DNA of 64,000 bases from Armigeres subalbatus (GCF_024139115.2 NC_085140.1:458893506-458957505); one strand, 5' to 3'. Positions 48,501 through 56,045 are shown, counted from the first letter of the stretch. Numbers and translations: made by a program. The notes: generated by a model not told the origin, from the sequence alone.

Positions 48501-51500
48501 CCCCTTCCGGTTGGTTGAAAAGTTGGCGAATCCGGAAAGTTGATAACTCGAGCGAGCAGCTTCCTGATACAAAATATTTCCGGCCTTGTTATTTTTAGCG
48601 CAGTTCCAGTGGGAATGTCTAGCATTGAAATCACCGACTACGAAGAATGGACCTTCACGAGACACCATGGAGCGAATGTCCCGACGAAATTGAGACCAGT
48701 TTGAGCACCGCCGTGCACCAGCAAAATATGCGGCGATGATGCATATCTCACTTCCTCCATCCATTGAGATCAATATACCGGCAGCTTCGATCAGTTTCGT
48801 CGAAATATCAATTTGTTTGAATTGTAATCCCTTTCGTATGGCAAGTAGCACACCACCGCCTCTCCCGACATCATCATTAGCGGCCCGGTCGAGCCGAACA
48901 CAGCAGAAATTTGAATTATGAAAAGATAAATTAGGTTGTAACCATGTTTCCGTGACCGTGACTACCGCTACGTCGATGTTGTATCGCAGGATAAAGTCGA
49001 AAAACTCCATATGCTTATTATGAATGGAACTTCCATTCCAGTTAGCTATACGAAGCGACAGTCGATTAGCCATTATAAACGTACTTCATAATAAGCTCAG
49101 AGAGAGCTAAAAATTGTTGCTCCTTGTTTCGGCAGCTTTGCAAACACCGGAACAAATCCTTTGCTAGGCAAAGGAATTCGGTGACGGTGAATAGGTTCGG
49201 ATCTTGCACATCTGTTCTCTGGGAACAGCCGACGAAGCGCGGGAGATAAATGTGGATTTTTTGGAAAGACGCCGTCGGTTCTCTTCTTGCTGTTTTATGT
49301 AATTCGTGCGACTGGGGCAGCCGCGATAATTGGCAGTATGGTTACCACTGCAGTTGGCACATCGAATTTTGCTACTTGTTGCAACGGCGTCGTTTAAGTT
49401 GGCCTTAGCCGGAAGCTTACATTTGTCGGTAAAATGTTTCGCCACACTTGACACAAAGGGGAGAGACGTTACAGAGACGCATTCCATGCCCGAATTGTTG
49501 ACAACGGTGGCATTGTACTGCGTCATCGGATTTCCTGACAAAGTATCTCCATTTAACCACCGTGTTGAACAATGCCTTAATTGCTTGCAATTCCGATAGC
49601 TTTACGGAGCCTTTCTCGAAGTAGAGCACATTTTCTTCAGCTCCAACATTTTTCCGTGAAAAAATTTTGATCTCCGCCGGGTTGATTCCTTTGCAATTAA
49701 TTTCATCCTTCAGTTCAGCTATGTCGAATTGTGGCAGGCCCGAGAGGATGAAACGCGCTTGCTGCTTATGCGAAGGAGTGAATGTGAAAAACTCCGTATC
49801 ACGTAGCACTTTGATTGCAGAATCGAAGATAGATTCATCTGCTGCAGTGAGTTGCGTCCCGGATTTCACCACTTTCACCTGATAGCCGGTTTGCGGAACA
49901 CTACCTAGGTTCAGTAGCTCACGAATGTGTTTCGTGCCCTTGTTTACGATGGTAATAGGAGGAGGACGGCGAGATTTCTTCATCGAATTTGCTGCTGCTG
50001 GTGAGGCGTTGTTTACGTTACCTTCCGGATCAGCATTAGAAAGTGTGTCAAACAGATTTTGAGTGACCACTGTAGGTAGACACGATTGACTGGAGCAGGA
50101 CGTATCCATTGCAGTAGAATTGGGAGCAGTCAACATGTTCCGTAGGGAATGACTTCGTTTCAGCCGCTTCGCATCGTCTCGATCGGTATCGCAGTTTGAG
50201 GTTAGCGGTTGAGTTTTACCGTAATCACGACGAATGATTATGTTGGACTGAACATCGGCCACATTTTCATGTGAGATAGGCTGAGAGCTATCGAGGTTGT
50301 CCACTGTTGTGGCAAGAACTAAGAAACTCACGAAAAAACGACCAAAAAACCGAAAAAAATATTGCTACGATTATAGCTGCTAGAGCCCAGTTGCCTTGAC
50401 GATACTGCATTGCTTCTCAATAGCACTGGAGTAATTCGACATGCACTTAAACACTAAGGATACGGGTAACGCTACAATAGATCTAATAATTGGTCGCAGT
50501 GGCACACTCGAACAGGAAAAAAAAACAAGACGTCACGCTTTAGAGGAAGCTCATCTTCAAGGTGGTCTGCGCTCCTGGTTATTACGTTCGCAAAGCATAA
50601 GCATTAATATTAGTTACATTACATATGTGTGTAATCGATTACTGCATACCATCCTAAACTCAACACTCAACGGCTGCAGGTGTTAATTAACAGATGCCTG
50701 CGGTATATAATTCGGGCCTGGTGGCCTCACAACTGGATCTCAAACAACGAGCTCCATCGTCGTTGTCACCAGAGGCCGATAACAACAGAAATTCGGGATC
50801 GGAAGTGGGGCTGGGTCGGCCACACTCTACGTAGGGGCGGAAACGAAATCTGTAAGCAAGCATTAGACTGGAACCCAGCGGGACATCGCAGCAGAGGCAG
50901 ACCCAGAGGCTCGTGGCGGCGAAGCCTCAATAAAGAAATAAAAGAAGTCGACCGAAATCTAACCTGGCAACAGGTTAAAGCGATAGCCGGGCATCGCTCA
51001 GGATGGAGATCTTTCAAGTCGGCCCTTTGCACCACCGGAGGTGTACAGGATCCATAAGTAAGTAAGTAAGTATACCATCCTAAATGTCAATCGTGTGCGC
51101 ATTCCAAGTGTGGCGTAAGGGCTCAATGACAACTGGGCGAAAGAGACGTCACTAAAGTCAACGAAAATTTATGTCAACAAAAAAGCGATCATCTACTTCC
51201 GGTTCCGCTAACTTCATTCCGTACGGTAGAATTCCGAAGGGGTAACTCCAACTTCTGGAGGACGGATCGGTTGAAAAATCTATAAAGGGCACGCGTGTGA
51301 ACTACTGGTACCGCATCCAAGACGCCGAAAAGAAAAGGCAAGGCACCAAAACGGTGAACCAATCGTGGACCAAACCAGACACCATAAATCAACCTATTTG
51401 AGCACCAGAACCCGCTACATGCTGACCGGCCTCCGAGCATTTACTACTAGCATTGACGTAAAAAGGCTCTTTTTTCGTATCTTGTAGCTTGACGTGATTG

Positions 51501-53197
51501 TGGTGCTTAGCCAGGAACAGGAACTGCGGCGAGGGTTTCTCGGCACGATCACGAGCACCGTTTCTTCCAAGGCGGAACGGAACTCGACGCGGTACGAGCC
51601 GACGGAGGCATAGATTTCATCCCTGTCAGTGGCTGAATCGCTTCGGCACGACCCACGCCGATTCGCCATCGGAGCCGGTGGGCGTCAAATCTCAATCTCC
51701 TCTCAATCCCCTCGAGACACGAGAACAGGTCATCAGCTCACTCCTAGGAAGGCAGGCAGAACGTGATCGGCGGGGGTCATGGATGCAGTGGACGTGAGTG
51801 ATAGAACGTAAGAAAGTGAAGAAAGAAGAAGAAAGAAGACAGCATGCGCGATGTGTAGGAGAATAGGGAATAAGAAGTAAAATGATTGTATGGATGGAGA
51901 ATAACAGAAAATGATTGTACACTATGTTATGTCTTGTAGCGTTTAATGTTGACTATCCGGACCGACTAATCCCCCTTTCGTTACGTGGAGGTCGTTTCAC
52001 AACACTGGCGCCCAACAAAACGAATCTTTTAGTTTGTAGTTTGTAGTATTCTGAGTTTTTGGAAATTTGTGTTGAGTTTGTGGCACAATTTCTGTTTAGT
52101 AACACGTTAAGAATCTACAACTTATTTTATTAGTTGGCTAATTTTAGACCTTAAGGATCATGGATCTAGCAAGCCTGACAGAAGAGGAAATAGTAAAATG
52201 AGTTTAGTTTGACCGATGAAGCGGAATGGTCGCATTAGCGAATTACGTCTGATGATGCTGAAGAATAGTAAGCCAAAACGCGTAACGTGAAAAATGTTTT
52301 TTTGATTCCATCGTCACTGAAAAAAGCCAATCAATTTCAATTAATTACGAGGAAATAGGTTACGAATTGGCGTTGCGGCACGTAACTAATCTTGGTTTAC
52401 TGCCTCGCAGGGCGAGAGCCTTCGCAGTTATGAGGCAAACACGTTGCCTCGGGACGTGATCATTAATTAGATACCAAGAGGCGACGCACTCCGTTGATGG
52501 TTAGAATCAATCTCATACATTGTATGCAATGCTCAGCATAAATACGATCGTCGCCCGAGTGGCATGATGCTGATCATAATGTTTATTTTATTTGATCGCA
52601 ATGTGCGCTATTTCGGAAGGCTCGTATCCACCACAACGGGGATGTGATTCATCGTAGATTATCCTGTCGCAACCTCCGAAGCCTAGAGACTTGCAGTTCC
52701 ATGTTTCAAGCGTCCAATCGTGATCCTTTATTCGTCGCCTATGTCGTTGCCGAAAACAAATTAAGGAGGAAGTAAAATTGGCGACTAACAACCGCGTGCT
52801 TCAAGTGAGTGTTTGTGTTGCCGCTCGGTGTTGTACTACCACAGGTATAATTTTGCGGCAGACGAAAAGAGACAAATAATACACTGCCGATGGTGGTTCT
52901 ATCAGAAACCTTTTTCCATTGTTCAATTGTTTCTTGAGCCTTAATAAAGACAATATTGTAATAACAACAAGATAACTAATTTTATTTTCCATTCTTTCTA
53001 ATCCTGCCAGCATCCTCATTCCGGCGTTGAACAAAGACGAGAAAGCATTCCACGAGTGCTCGGTGGTATTCTTCACCCCGGGACGCTTCAAGGCCGACAT
53101 TCAATGTCGTTCGTTGAGCTCGACCGGTGAAACGGGATCATCGTCGCACGTTTGGCGATTCATTCCACCGGTGGAGATAACGGTGATAGATCAGTAA
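27401..53197 (+). CDS. TRAPPC9: TRAPPC9 (brunelleschi), complete six-exon gene
   Basis: Coding exons are 27401-27542, 38672-40446, 40592-41745, 41813-42219, 42314-42521 and 53011-53197, total 1290 residues. All junctions have GT/AG ends and compatible phases: G|AT, phase 0, AT|A, G|AG and CA|C. Family landmarks appear in order: MAHPDYEQ at the start (human MSVPDYMQ), 'ENNDWGDFQTHRRLLGLIT', 'PLLLAPFEKKDFVGLD', 'CIGRMTKHLGDLTLQTG', 'INYSKYRNAGIIETE', 'QHDVCEVNVKLTNPLPFEL', 'FQNGHHNYRL', and a C-terminal 'WRFIPPVEITVIDQ'. Trs120/TRAPPC9 is a subunit of TRAPPII, which activates Rab GTPases in Golgi and endosomal traffic; the fly orthologue is needed for male meiotic cytokinesis. A Ser-rich insert (about residues 350-385) is absent from the human protein. 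ATG 27401 is preferred over 27350, which would add 17 unconserved residues. Confidence 0.97.
27670..27768. mobile_element. Harbinger-type MITE in TRAPPC9 intron 1
   Basis: Ends GGGCCAATTTCTTCACCTCC and inverse GGAGGTGAAGAAATCGACCC form 25-bp arms. The 3-bp target TAA is duplicated at 27667 and 27769. A TWA duplication and G-rich ends are typical of PIF/Harbinger MITEs. 99 bp. Confidence 0.8.
27772..28069. other. Plain intron 1 sequence
   Basis: AT-rich intron sequence between the Harbinger-type MITE and LINE A. No feature recognised. Confidence 0.4.
29552..30623 (-). mobile_element. ORF1-only retrotransposon inside LINE A
   Basis: Flanked by perfect 11-bp duplications gcagccctatt at 29541-29551 and 30624-30634, which split LINE A's 'KNNRAA' codons. 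On the minus strand it has a short 5' UTR, one intact ORF (30567-29620), a short 3' region with 'ccacgggctgaaagtctcgt', an AATAAA motif and a terminal AAGAAAAAA. No endonuclease or reverse transcriptase is present, so it must have been mobilised in trans. Its structure parallels mammalian HAL1 (half-L1) elements. Confidence 0.85.
29620..30567 (-). CDS. Intact ORF1 (nucleic-acid-binding) protein of the LINE derivative
   Basis: 315 residues from ATG 30567 with no stop or frameshift. Residues 1-180 look globular, with 'VVHKFMCEELKL', 'FHNLRNCVYVEMVDMDTARR' and 'INIRVHDLPPKTPHSVLVEH', resembling the RRM-like nucleic-acid-binding part of ORF1 proteins from I/L1-type LINEs. From about 190 on it is polar and basic (runs of N, Q, K and R, including 'KRRTRKQR'), fitting RNA binding and nuclear entry. 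There is no zinc knuckle. The intact frame within a dead host LINE suggests recent insertion. The exact LINE clade is not identified. Confidence 0.75.
   Translation of the reverse strand: MGAKRENTLVIDFSVLPKRPDASVVHKFMCEELKLDKKDMINVQFHNLRNCVYVEMVDMDTARRYQTTHHLLHLLQSGDSVYKIPVYVDDGAINIRVHDLPPKTPHSVLVEHLRKYGTILSITREVWKHYFPGLYNGVRVVRMQLTQPIPSYVTIDGDVTLITYQKQPKHNKVNQTNTTEAALDSNNISLLNNTDFPRLDTPENVDPINHPKQTKRNKSEQTNQQREDDVPNIISNNSNADQSESESAETQTANKRRLSADRKENTPKRRTRKQRCQTGGTEETENDSEFEINDPIVIVNSPVLTRSKKKHMNNN
30912..31330 (+). repeat. Second copy of the GACGTAAACTACGTC repeat, in LINE A
   Basis: Starts 'gacgtaaactacgtctaagg', continues 'gatacagggtgtaaaa' and 'tcctttatctttcaatgg', matching 12974-13010 plus 14008-14200. 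LINE A coding sequence stops at about 31334 and resumes at about 30905, so this is an insertion. The right border is approximate. Confidence 0.65.
32546..34319. other. Intron 1 spacer between LINE A and LINE B
   Basis: No gene recognised. A 19-bp unit 'gctgtttgagtccagagac' is tandemly duplicated at 32562-32600. Around 33815-33975 'attccgaacac' and 'gagtgttcggaatat' form an inverted pair that may be a MITE. Open frames at 32688-33032 have no motif. Confidence 0.35.
35087..35243. repeat. SINE-like family 'F', inverted-duplicate copy in LINE B
   Basis: Bounded by 11-bp duplications AGAATTTCGTG (35076-35086 and 35244-35254) that split LINE B's 'DHEILLHKLSRLG' codons. The insert is a near-palindrome: 'acaatcccattgaattccac' is followed about 40 bp later by its reverse complement. 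A long target duplication of this kind fits target-primed reverse transcription rather than cut-and-paste. Confidence 0.8.
35407..35649. mobile_element. MITE with ACACGTAAAAAAAT ends in LINE B
   Basis: 'tacacgtaaaaaaattt' at the left is answered by 'ttatttttttacgtgta' at the right. The interior has several 'ataagttt'/'cttataca' motifs. It lies in the RT region of LINE B. TA is the likely target. Confidence 0.7.
36635..36883. mobile_element. MITE with CAGCGAAACAGACGTCTCAC ends, 11-bp duplication
   Basis: Perfect direct repeats agtccatacca (36624-36634 and 36884-36894) flank 21-bp inverted ends (CAGCGAAACAGACGTC.. / ..GACGTCTGTTTCTCTG). Removing the insert restores LINE B codons 'SSLLDGMDYLCLG'. 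The CAGNG start recalls hAT, but hAT duplicates 8 bp, so the superfamily is open. Confidence 0.85.
37721..37985. other. Plain intron 1 sequence
   Basis: AT-rich intron sequence with no recognised feature. Confidence 0.4.
37988..38175. mobile_element. MITE with AGGGGAAATGACGGCTTTGG ends
   Basis: Inverted arms of about 47 bp ('aatgacggctttgg', 'ctattattgtcagg') at 37988-38035 and 38125-38175 surround an AT-rich centre. Non-coding, in intron 1. Confidence 0.75.
38195..38425. repeat. Degenerate AAATTTCC/GGAATT satellite, locus 3
   Basis: Third array of the diverged repeat seen at 7425-7650 and 8365-8600. It lies close upstream of TRAPPC9 exon 2. Open frames on both strands are repeat artefacts. 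Confidence 0.65.
38672..40446 (+). CDS. TRAPPC9: TRAPPC9 coding exon 2
   Basis: The largest exon, residues 48-639, after a TTTATTTCAG acceptor and ending AAG|GTGAGT. It carries the Trs120-type N-terminal region with TPR-like helices ('QPDEIAARYREAIINYSKYR', 'AMFLQNVLYINLNMNEQQRV', 'MTFLLQTMWKHLNP'). A Ser/Gly/Thr-rich disordered insert lies at about residues 350-385. Confidence 0.97.
40592..41745 (+). CDS. TRAPPC9: TRAPPC9 coding exon 3
   Basis: Residues 640-1023 plus two bases. It starts in phase 0 after CTTTCAG ('IAVTKVDSGPFLFTPIHFSS'), and has beta-rich Ig/ASPM-like segments ('VCEVNVKLTNPLPFELQV', 'LQIQ'-type strands). It also has a His/Ser/Gly-rich loop at about residues 890-945 and 'QLRFKYSGGEG', which matches human 'LNFKYSGGPG'. 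The donor is AT|GTAAGT. Confidence 0.97.
41813..42219 (+). CDS. TRAPPC9: TRAPPC9 coding exon 4
   Basis: Residues 1024 (split) to 1159. 'PSQFYLVLDVVNLTAQEMSL' aligns with human 'RQCHLLLDVFNSTEHELTV', and 'VPPLQW' at the end with human 'LAPLQW'. Donor G|GTAAGA. Confidence 0.95.
42314..42521 (+). CDS. TRAPPC9: TRAPPC9 coding exon 5
   Basis: Residues 1160 (split Glu) to 1228. It contains 'VTCVTGQFITLSVSICNLS' and the family signature 'YQDFQNGHHNYRLETRV'. The donor CA|GTGAGT leaves two bases that pair only with the 1-base phase of the exon at 53011. Confidence 0.95.
42522..44742. other. TRAPPC9 intron 5, left part; repeat remnants
   Basis: No exon fits here. 42980-43130 is rich in CAG/CAA-type triplets. 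43416 starts a block shared with 7654 ('actgccc.cactc.cataacagt'). Plus-strand frames at 43856-44185 are basic and unrecognised, possibly the remnant of a mobile-element protein. Confidence 0.35.
44743..44842. repeat. Perfect 41-bp inverted repeat with 18-nt loop
   Basis: Arms 44743-44783 and 44802-44842 are exact reverse complements (start AAGTAACCAAAAGTTCCTTT). The loop itself begins CAGC and ends GCTG. In the TRAPPC9 intron it would be transcribed as a long perfect hairpin. It may be a very short MITE or foldback insertion; no target duplication is clear. Confidence 0.9.
44843..45380. other. Plain intron 5 sequence
   Basis: No gene or repeat recognised. Confidence 0.4.
45383..46291. mobile_element. 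0.9-kb palindromic MITE in intron 5, TA duplication
   Basis: Arms of about 250 bp (45383-45640 and 46125-46291, with a further inner match at 45800-45860) are near-perfect reverse complements, e.g. 'tttcaaaaatgttcgaaaat' and 'gggtggcgcgaagtcaattt'. TA lies at both ends (45381 and 46292). The right end abuts the 3' end of LINE C. A family F insertion (45884-46114) splits the right arm. Confidence 0.8.
45884..46114. repeat. SINE-like family 'F', inverted-duplicate copy in a MITE
   Basis: Flanked by 13-bp duplications AATAAGTTTTAAG (45871-45883 and 46115-46127). The left arm of the host MITE, in inverse, confirms the uninterrupted sequence. The insert folds back on itself: 'cgaaatacgtatctgcaaag' and 'ttaactagtggaatt' occur in both orientations around a short centre at about 46030. 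Confidence 0.8.
46294..49073 (-). pseudogene. LINE C ORF2 (endonuclease-reverse transcriptase), disrupted
   Basis: The endonuclease part starts at ATG 49073 and reads to about 48450, shifts frame into 48634-48256 ('TLDLVLSN', 'SSDHLPVTF'), and is cut by the MITE at 48111-48255. It resumes at 48089 as the pre-RT and RT fingers, then after a break at about 47180-47080 as palm and thumb to 46294. The RT catalytic FADD is preserved, so the enzyme was lost by frame damage rather than active-site mutation. Confidence 0.85.
48111..48255. mobile_element. MITE with GGGCTTATTCTACGAGT ends in LINE C
   Basis: Left GGGCTTATTCTACGAGT and right ACTCGTAGAATAAGCCC are exact inverses, with 'gtgacgtgag'/'ctcacgtcac' inside. 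Flanks 'gaaataaa' and 'gaaacaag' could be an eroded 8-bp duplication. It interrupts the endonuclease-RT linker. Non-coding. Confidence 0.85.
49164..50331 (-). pseudogene. LINE C ORF1 (gag-like zinc-knuckle protein), one frameshift
   Basis: The N-terminal half is polar. Residues near 'GYQVKVVKSGTQLTAADES' to 'FILSGLPQFDIAEL' have the layout of the PRE_C2HC region of Jockey gag proteins. Zinc knuckles follow: CHRCQQFGHGMRLC, then CVKCGE, after which the frame shifts at about 49440 into 'KHFTDKC', then CANCSGNHTANYRGC. The protein would bind RNA and form particles. ATG 50331 gives about 390 residues if read across the shift. Confidence 0.85.
50659..51071 (+). mobile_element. 5'-truncated LINE 3' end, 13-bp target duplication
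   Basis: Flanked by ataccatcctaaa at 50646-50658 and 51072-51084. The plus-strand frame 50680-51057 encodes the C-terminus of an RT polyprotein ('DRKWGWVGHTLRRGGNEICK', 'HRSRGRPRGSWRRSL'). The element ends in a (TAAG)n tail. The tail and C-terminal motif resemble those of LINE A, so a related RTE-like source is likely. In sense with TRAPPC9. Confidence 0.85.
51085..51960. other. Probable LTR-retrotransposon remnant, unassigned
   Basis: Purine-rich 'gaaagtgaagaaagaagaag' at about 51805-51835 and several partial frames ('LDVIVVLSQEQELRRGFLG' at 51493) suggest a mobile-element origin, perhaps the LTR region belonging to the primer-binding site at 52003. Borders were not found. Confidence 0.3.
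51961..52200 (+). mobile_element. Possible Gypsy-type LTR end, primer-binding site and gag start
   Basis: 'gtttcacaaca' (an LTR ending in CA) is followed one base later by TGGCGCCCAAC, the primer-binding motif complementary to a tRNA 3' end as in many Ty3/Gypsy elements and retroviruses. About 155 bp further an ATG opens 'MDLASLTEEEIVK' then a stop. No pol domains follow, so only a 5' fragment is present. Confidence 0.45.
52201..53010. other. TRAPPC9 intron 5, right end
   Basis: No further exon is needed or seen; the acceptor 'ctttctaatcctgccag' ends at 53010. Minus-strand frames here overlap the last exon or are unrecognised. Confidence 0.45.
53011..53197 (+). CDS. TRAPPC9: TRAPPC9 coding exon 6 (terminal)
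   Basis: Residues 1229 (split His) to 1290 and TAA at 53195. 'ILIPALNKDEKAFHECSVVF' and 'FTPGRFKADIQC' lead to 'WRFIPPVEITVIDQ'. The one-base phase matches exon 5 exactly across a 10.5-kb intron. Independent evidence is the high GC and codon-like texture against AT-rich surroundings. Confidence 0.95.
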
Positions 53198-54171
53198 CGG
53201 GATTGCACGGTAAACCAACGTCACAACAAATGAAAGCGCTTTAAAAGGATTTATATAGCTAGCTTGCTATATAAGCAAACATAAACCGTAGGTTCTAAAC
53301 AAAATTTACTTTCGGTAATCAGTGGTTTAGTTAGGTTAATTAAAACTCAAATTATTGCAATCCTTTGGAGACATTTGGTTCAGCATCAGGGGAAGCAACA
53401 TTTTTTATACTCCTAAGTAGATTGTTAACTATAAAATAGAGTACTGAAAATTTATCGAACAGCAGAGCAATATGACGATGAAATTAAGCTGCTTCTGTCT
53501 GGGACAAAAGCTTTGTGAAAATGTAACAGATTGTAACTAATGGAACAAAAGTAGACAACCTATAAAGCTATTCCTCCACTAAGTCTTAAAGATTTTCCTT
53601 GTTGAAAATTGTCACCTGTAAACTGAGTACATGTATTAATCAAATCTACGTAAAGCAAAGCGATTACTATCATTTTCTGCTCTTTCCTACAAATATTTCA
53701 TTTTCACGCCAAATGTATCTTTATGGGACGCATTATAATGGATAATATTGTGTAAACGATTAAGGCGACAGCAAGAACAAACACGAAATGCCAACATACA
53801 GTATAAAACATGTAATAGGACGCTTGCAAAAGCACTTAGATTTTTTTTTGTTATAGTGGAAGAATGGATGTTATTTATTATTGAATAAACGAGTTGCGCA
53901 AGCAAAGCTATATAAACATTGTGTTGTATTATTTGTTTACGAAAGAAATTCCATAGAAACGAATACATCACGACAGTTATTGGCTTGAAGTATTCAAAGA
54001 GCATTTTTAATTATCTTCTAATATCGTTGTGGAGGAAATTATACTCACTCACTCTCTCATGAGCCCTGTGTACCCTTAGCTTTCCATCCTGGGCCTGATC
54101 GATTCTTCTTTGACCAGGTAAGATTCTTATCAACTTTCCCTATTTATTTGTTGAGAATTGACGCTACGAGG
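53198..54171. other. TRAPPC9 3' UTR and downstream flank
   Basis: AT-rich; the first few hundred bases should be 3' UTR. A poly(A) signal cannot be chosen with confidence. No other gene recognised. Confidence 0.4.
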
Positions 54172-54543
54172 CTCTGGGTCGATTGTACGACATTTCGCGG
54201 TAAAACATTCCGCGGGTAACCATTTCGCGGTGTACCAGTTCGCGGTCTACCATTTCGCGTTCAGTATCATATCGCGGTATAACATTTCGCGGTTTATATT
54301 ATTTGGCGGTATACCATTCCGCGGTTAGTACTATTCCGCGGTGAAACTTTTCGCGGTCAATACCAATTTGCAGGTTTAATTTTACTAATGTTACAAGTAG
54401 TTCAATAATGTGTTCTTTAGCTTTGTGAAGCCTCAAAATTCACCTAATTATTATGTTGAATCATTGAGTTTACACCAGACTCATATAAATTCAAATCCCA
54501 ACAAAAAATATGTTTTTAAGCAAAACATATTTGCAAATAAGAC

Positions 54544-54767
54544 TACCGCCACCGCACCGGGGGTGACAATGGGTCTGGGGGTGAGAATGGGTCATCGCTT
54601 TCACCGGCAGTCAGGAGGTCGAAGAGCAAAATCGTTTGAAAAGGTCTCTTATATTTTAATTTTCTTGCCCTCAGATGCATTCAATCCAATCTACAGGCAT
54701 TCTAAGAGGTTGAAACAGTGACCCATTCTCACCCCCATTTGACCCATTGTCACCCCCGATGACGGTA
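54544..54767. mobile_element. TGGGTCA palindromic MITE, full copy
   Basis: TACCGCCACCG.. and ..CGATGACGGTA ends; arms contain 'gggggtgacaatgggtc' and 'gggggtgagaatgggtca' in both orientations. Relative of 8985-9173. TA is the apparent target. Nested inside the Foldback-like element. Confidence 0.75.
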
Positions 54768-54784
54768 TGTAAAGAATGCGAAAC

Positions 54785-55090
54785 AACACACTTTGCCTTA
54801 TACCGGGCAAATGCAAACATTTAAAGAAAGCAAAACATAACATTTTTGCTTTATACCGGGCAAATGCAAACATTTAAAGAAAACGAGACAACAGATTTTG
54901 CCTTATATCGGGCAAATGCAAATATTTAAAGAAGACAAAACATCACAATTTGCCTTATACCGGGCAAATGCAAACATTTAAAGAAGACGAAACAACACAT
55001 TTTGCCTTATACCGGGCAAATGCGAACATTTGAAGAAGACAGCACATGATATTTAGCCTAATACCGGCTAACATTTAAGGAAGATACATT
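54785..55090. repeat. 52-bp tandem repeat, six units
   Basis: The motif 'ttataccgggcaaatgcaaa' then 'catttaaagaaga' recurs at about 54801, 54854, 54906, 54958, 55010 and 55062, with 52-53-bp spacing and low divergence between units 2 and 5. The last unit is degraded. Internal to the Foldback-like element. Confidence 0.9.
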
Positions 55091-55595
55091 TTGCCTCATG
55101 AATAATTGTCAGTCATTCCATCTTCTTAGTTCTACCAGAATACCATACCCTTTTAAGGTATTAAAACAGCGACCTTTACCATATGATATAGTGTATCTTG
55201 ATGACAAAGTTCACACATCTAATATTGACAATAATGTATATGTATTTTGGAGATAACATATAATAATGCGTAAAAGAAAAGAGAAAAATACTTGAAAGGA
55301 AAACGCAATGAAAGAAACGGCCATATAAAGAAGAGACAATTTATAGTTGGTAGAAAAGATTGGCAAACTCTTAAAAATACAAAAAGGTAAAAGATAAGCT
55401 AAGCTTGAATACCGCGAAACGGAGCACCGCGGAATTGTGAACCGCGAAATTATATATACCGCAAAACGGAATACCGCCAAATTGTATAAACCATGAAACA
55501 GATTACCGCCAAATGATACAGACCGCGAAATGGTACACCGCGAAATGGTTTACCGCGGAATGTTTTACCATGAAATGTCGGACAACCTCTGGGTC

Positions 55596-56045
55596 TGTCT
55601 CTCCTGCAATGGTCTACCGGATGTGATATTGAAAGTTTCGACCTTCTCCACTTCTTGTCACTTGTAGGGATAATCAAAAATAAAAGTTGCCAAAATAATA
55701 ACATAAGCATCGTATACAATCAGTTTTAGCAGATTCTCTTTGCGTAACTTCACTATCAGAAACTTAAGGTTGAGTGTATAACGTTGCACGTTGCATAGGT
55801 GCTGTACTTATATTTTTTTTAAAATGTTCTACGTAGACTTTTGGAATATACTATACCGACGCAAGTGAAGCAGGCTATTGTTACTATCTTGCAATGGCAA
55901 AGATTGTTTTATTGTTCGCCCACACTTATAATAGACTCTGAACTAAACTATCTTAGAAATGCTATAAACCTCATCTTGTGGAGCGTGAATAAATAATCGA
56001 ATTTCATTTTATTTGAGCCTCTTATGATAATTGTACAAGTAAGAG
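55596..56045. other. Unassigned flank
   Basis: AT-rich, no recognised gene or repeat border. Confidence 0.35.

Larger units (their letters stand above)
46294..50420 (-). mobile_element. LINE C: nearly full-length Jockey-clade element, antisense in intron 5
   Basis: Minus strand. ORF1 lies at 50331-49164 (one frameshift). ORF2 lies at 49073-46294: endonuclease ('LRIANWNGSSIHNKHMEFF', 'VVGDFNARHSHWN'), RT ('KKAPGHDGIRNWLLKHLP', 'YRPISLLPTLSKMFERVI', 'GVPQGSVLSPTLYNIF', intact 'LFADDTGF') and thumb region. It is closest in character to mosquito Jockey elements such as Juan. Damage: frameshifts near 48460, a frameshift near 47080-47180, and a MITE insertion (48111-48255). The palindromic MITE abuts its 3' end. 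Confidence 0.9.
54181..55586. mobile_element. Foldback-like element with 15-bp subrepeat arms, 9-bp duplication
   Basis: CTCTGGGTC is duplicated at 54172-54180 and 55587-55595. Ends (G)TTGT.CGACATTTC are inverted. Each arm (54181-54375; 55405-55586) consists of about 10-12 tandem 15-bp units of the type CCATTTCGCGGTNTA in opposite orientations. The interior holds a palindromic MITE (54544-54767) and a 52-bp tandem array (54785-55090). Long arms of short subrepeats plus a 9-bp target duplication are the hallmarks of Drosophila FB elements. No transposase is encoded. Confidence 0.85.

Noticed and set aside
54785..55090. CRISPR array
   Set aside because: The 52-bp units are contiguous tandem repeats without unique spacers, in a eukaryotic foldback element.
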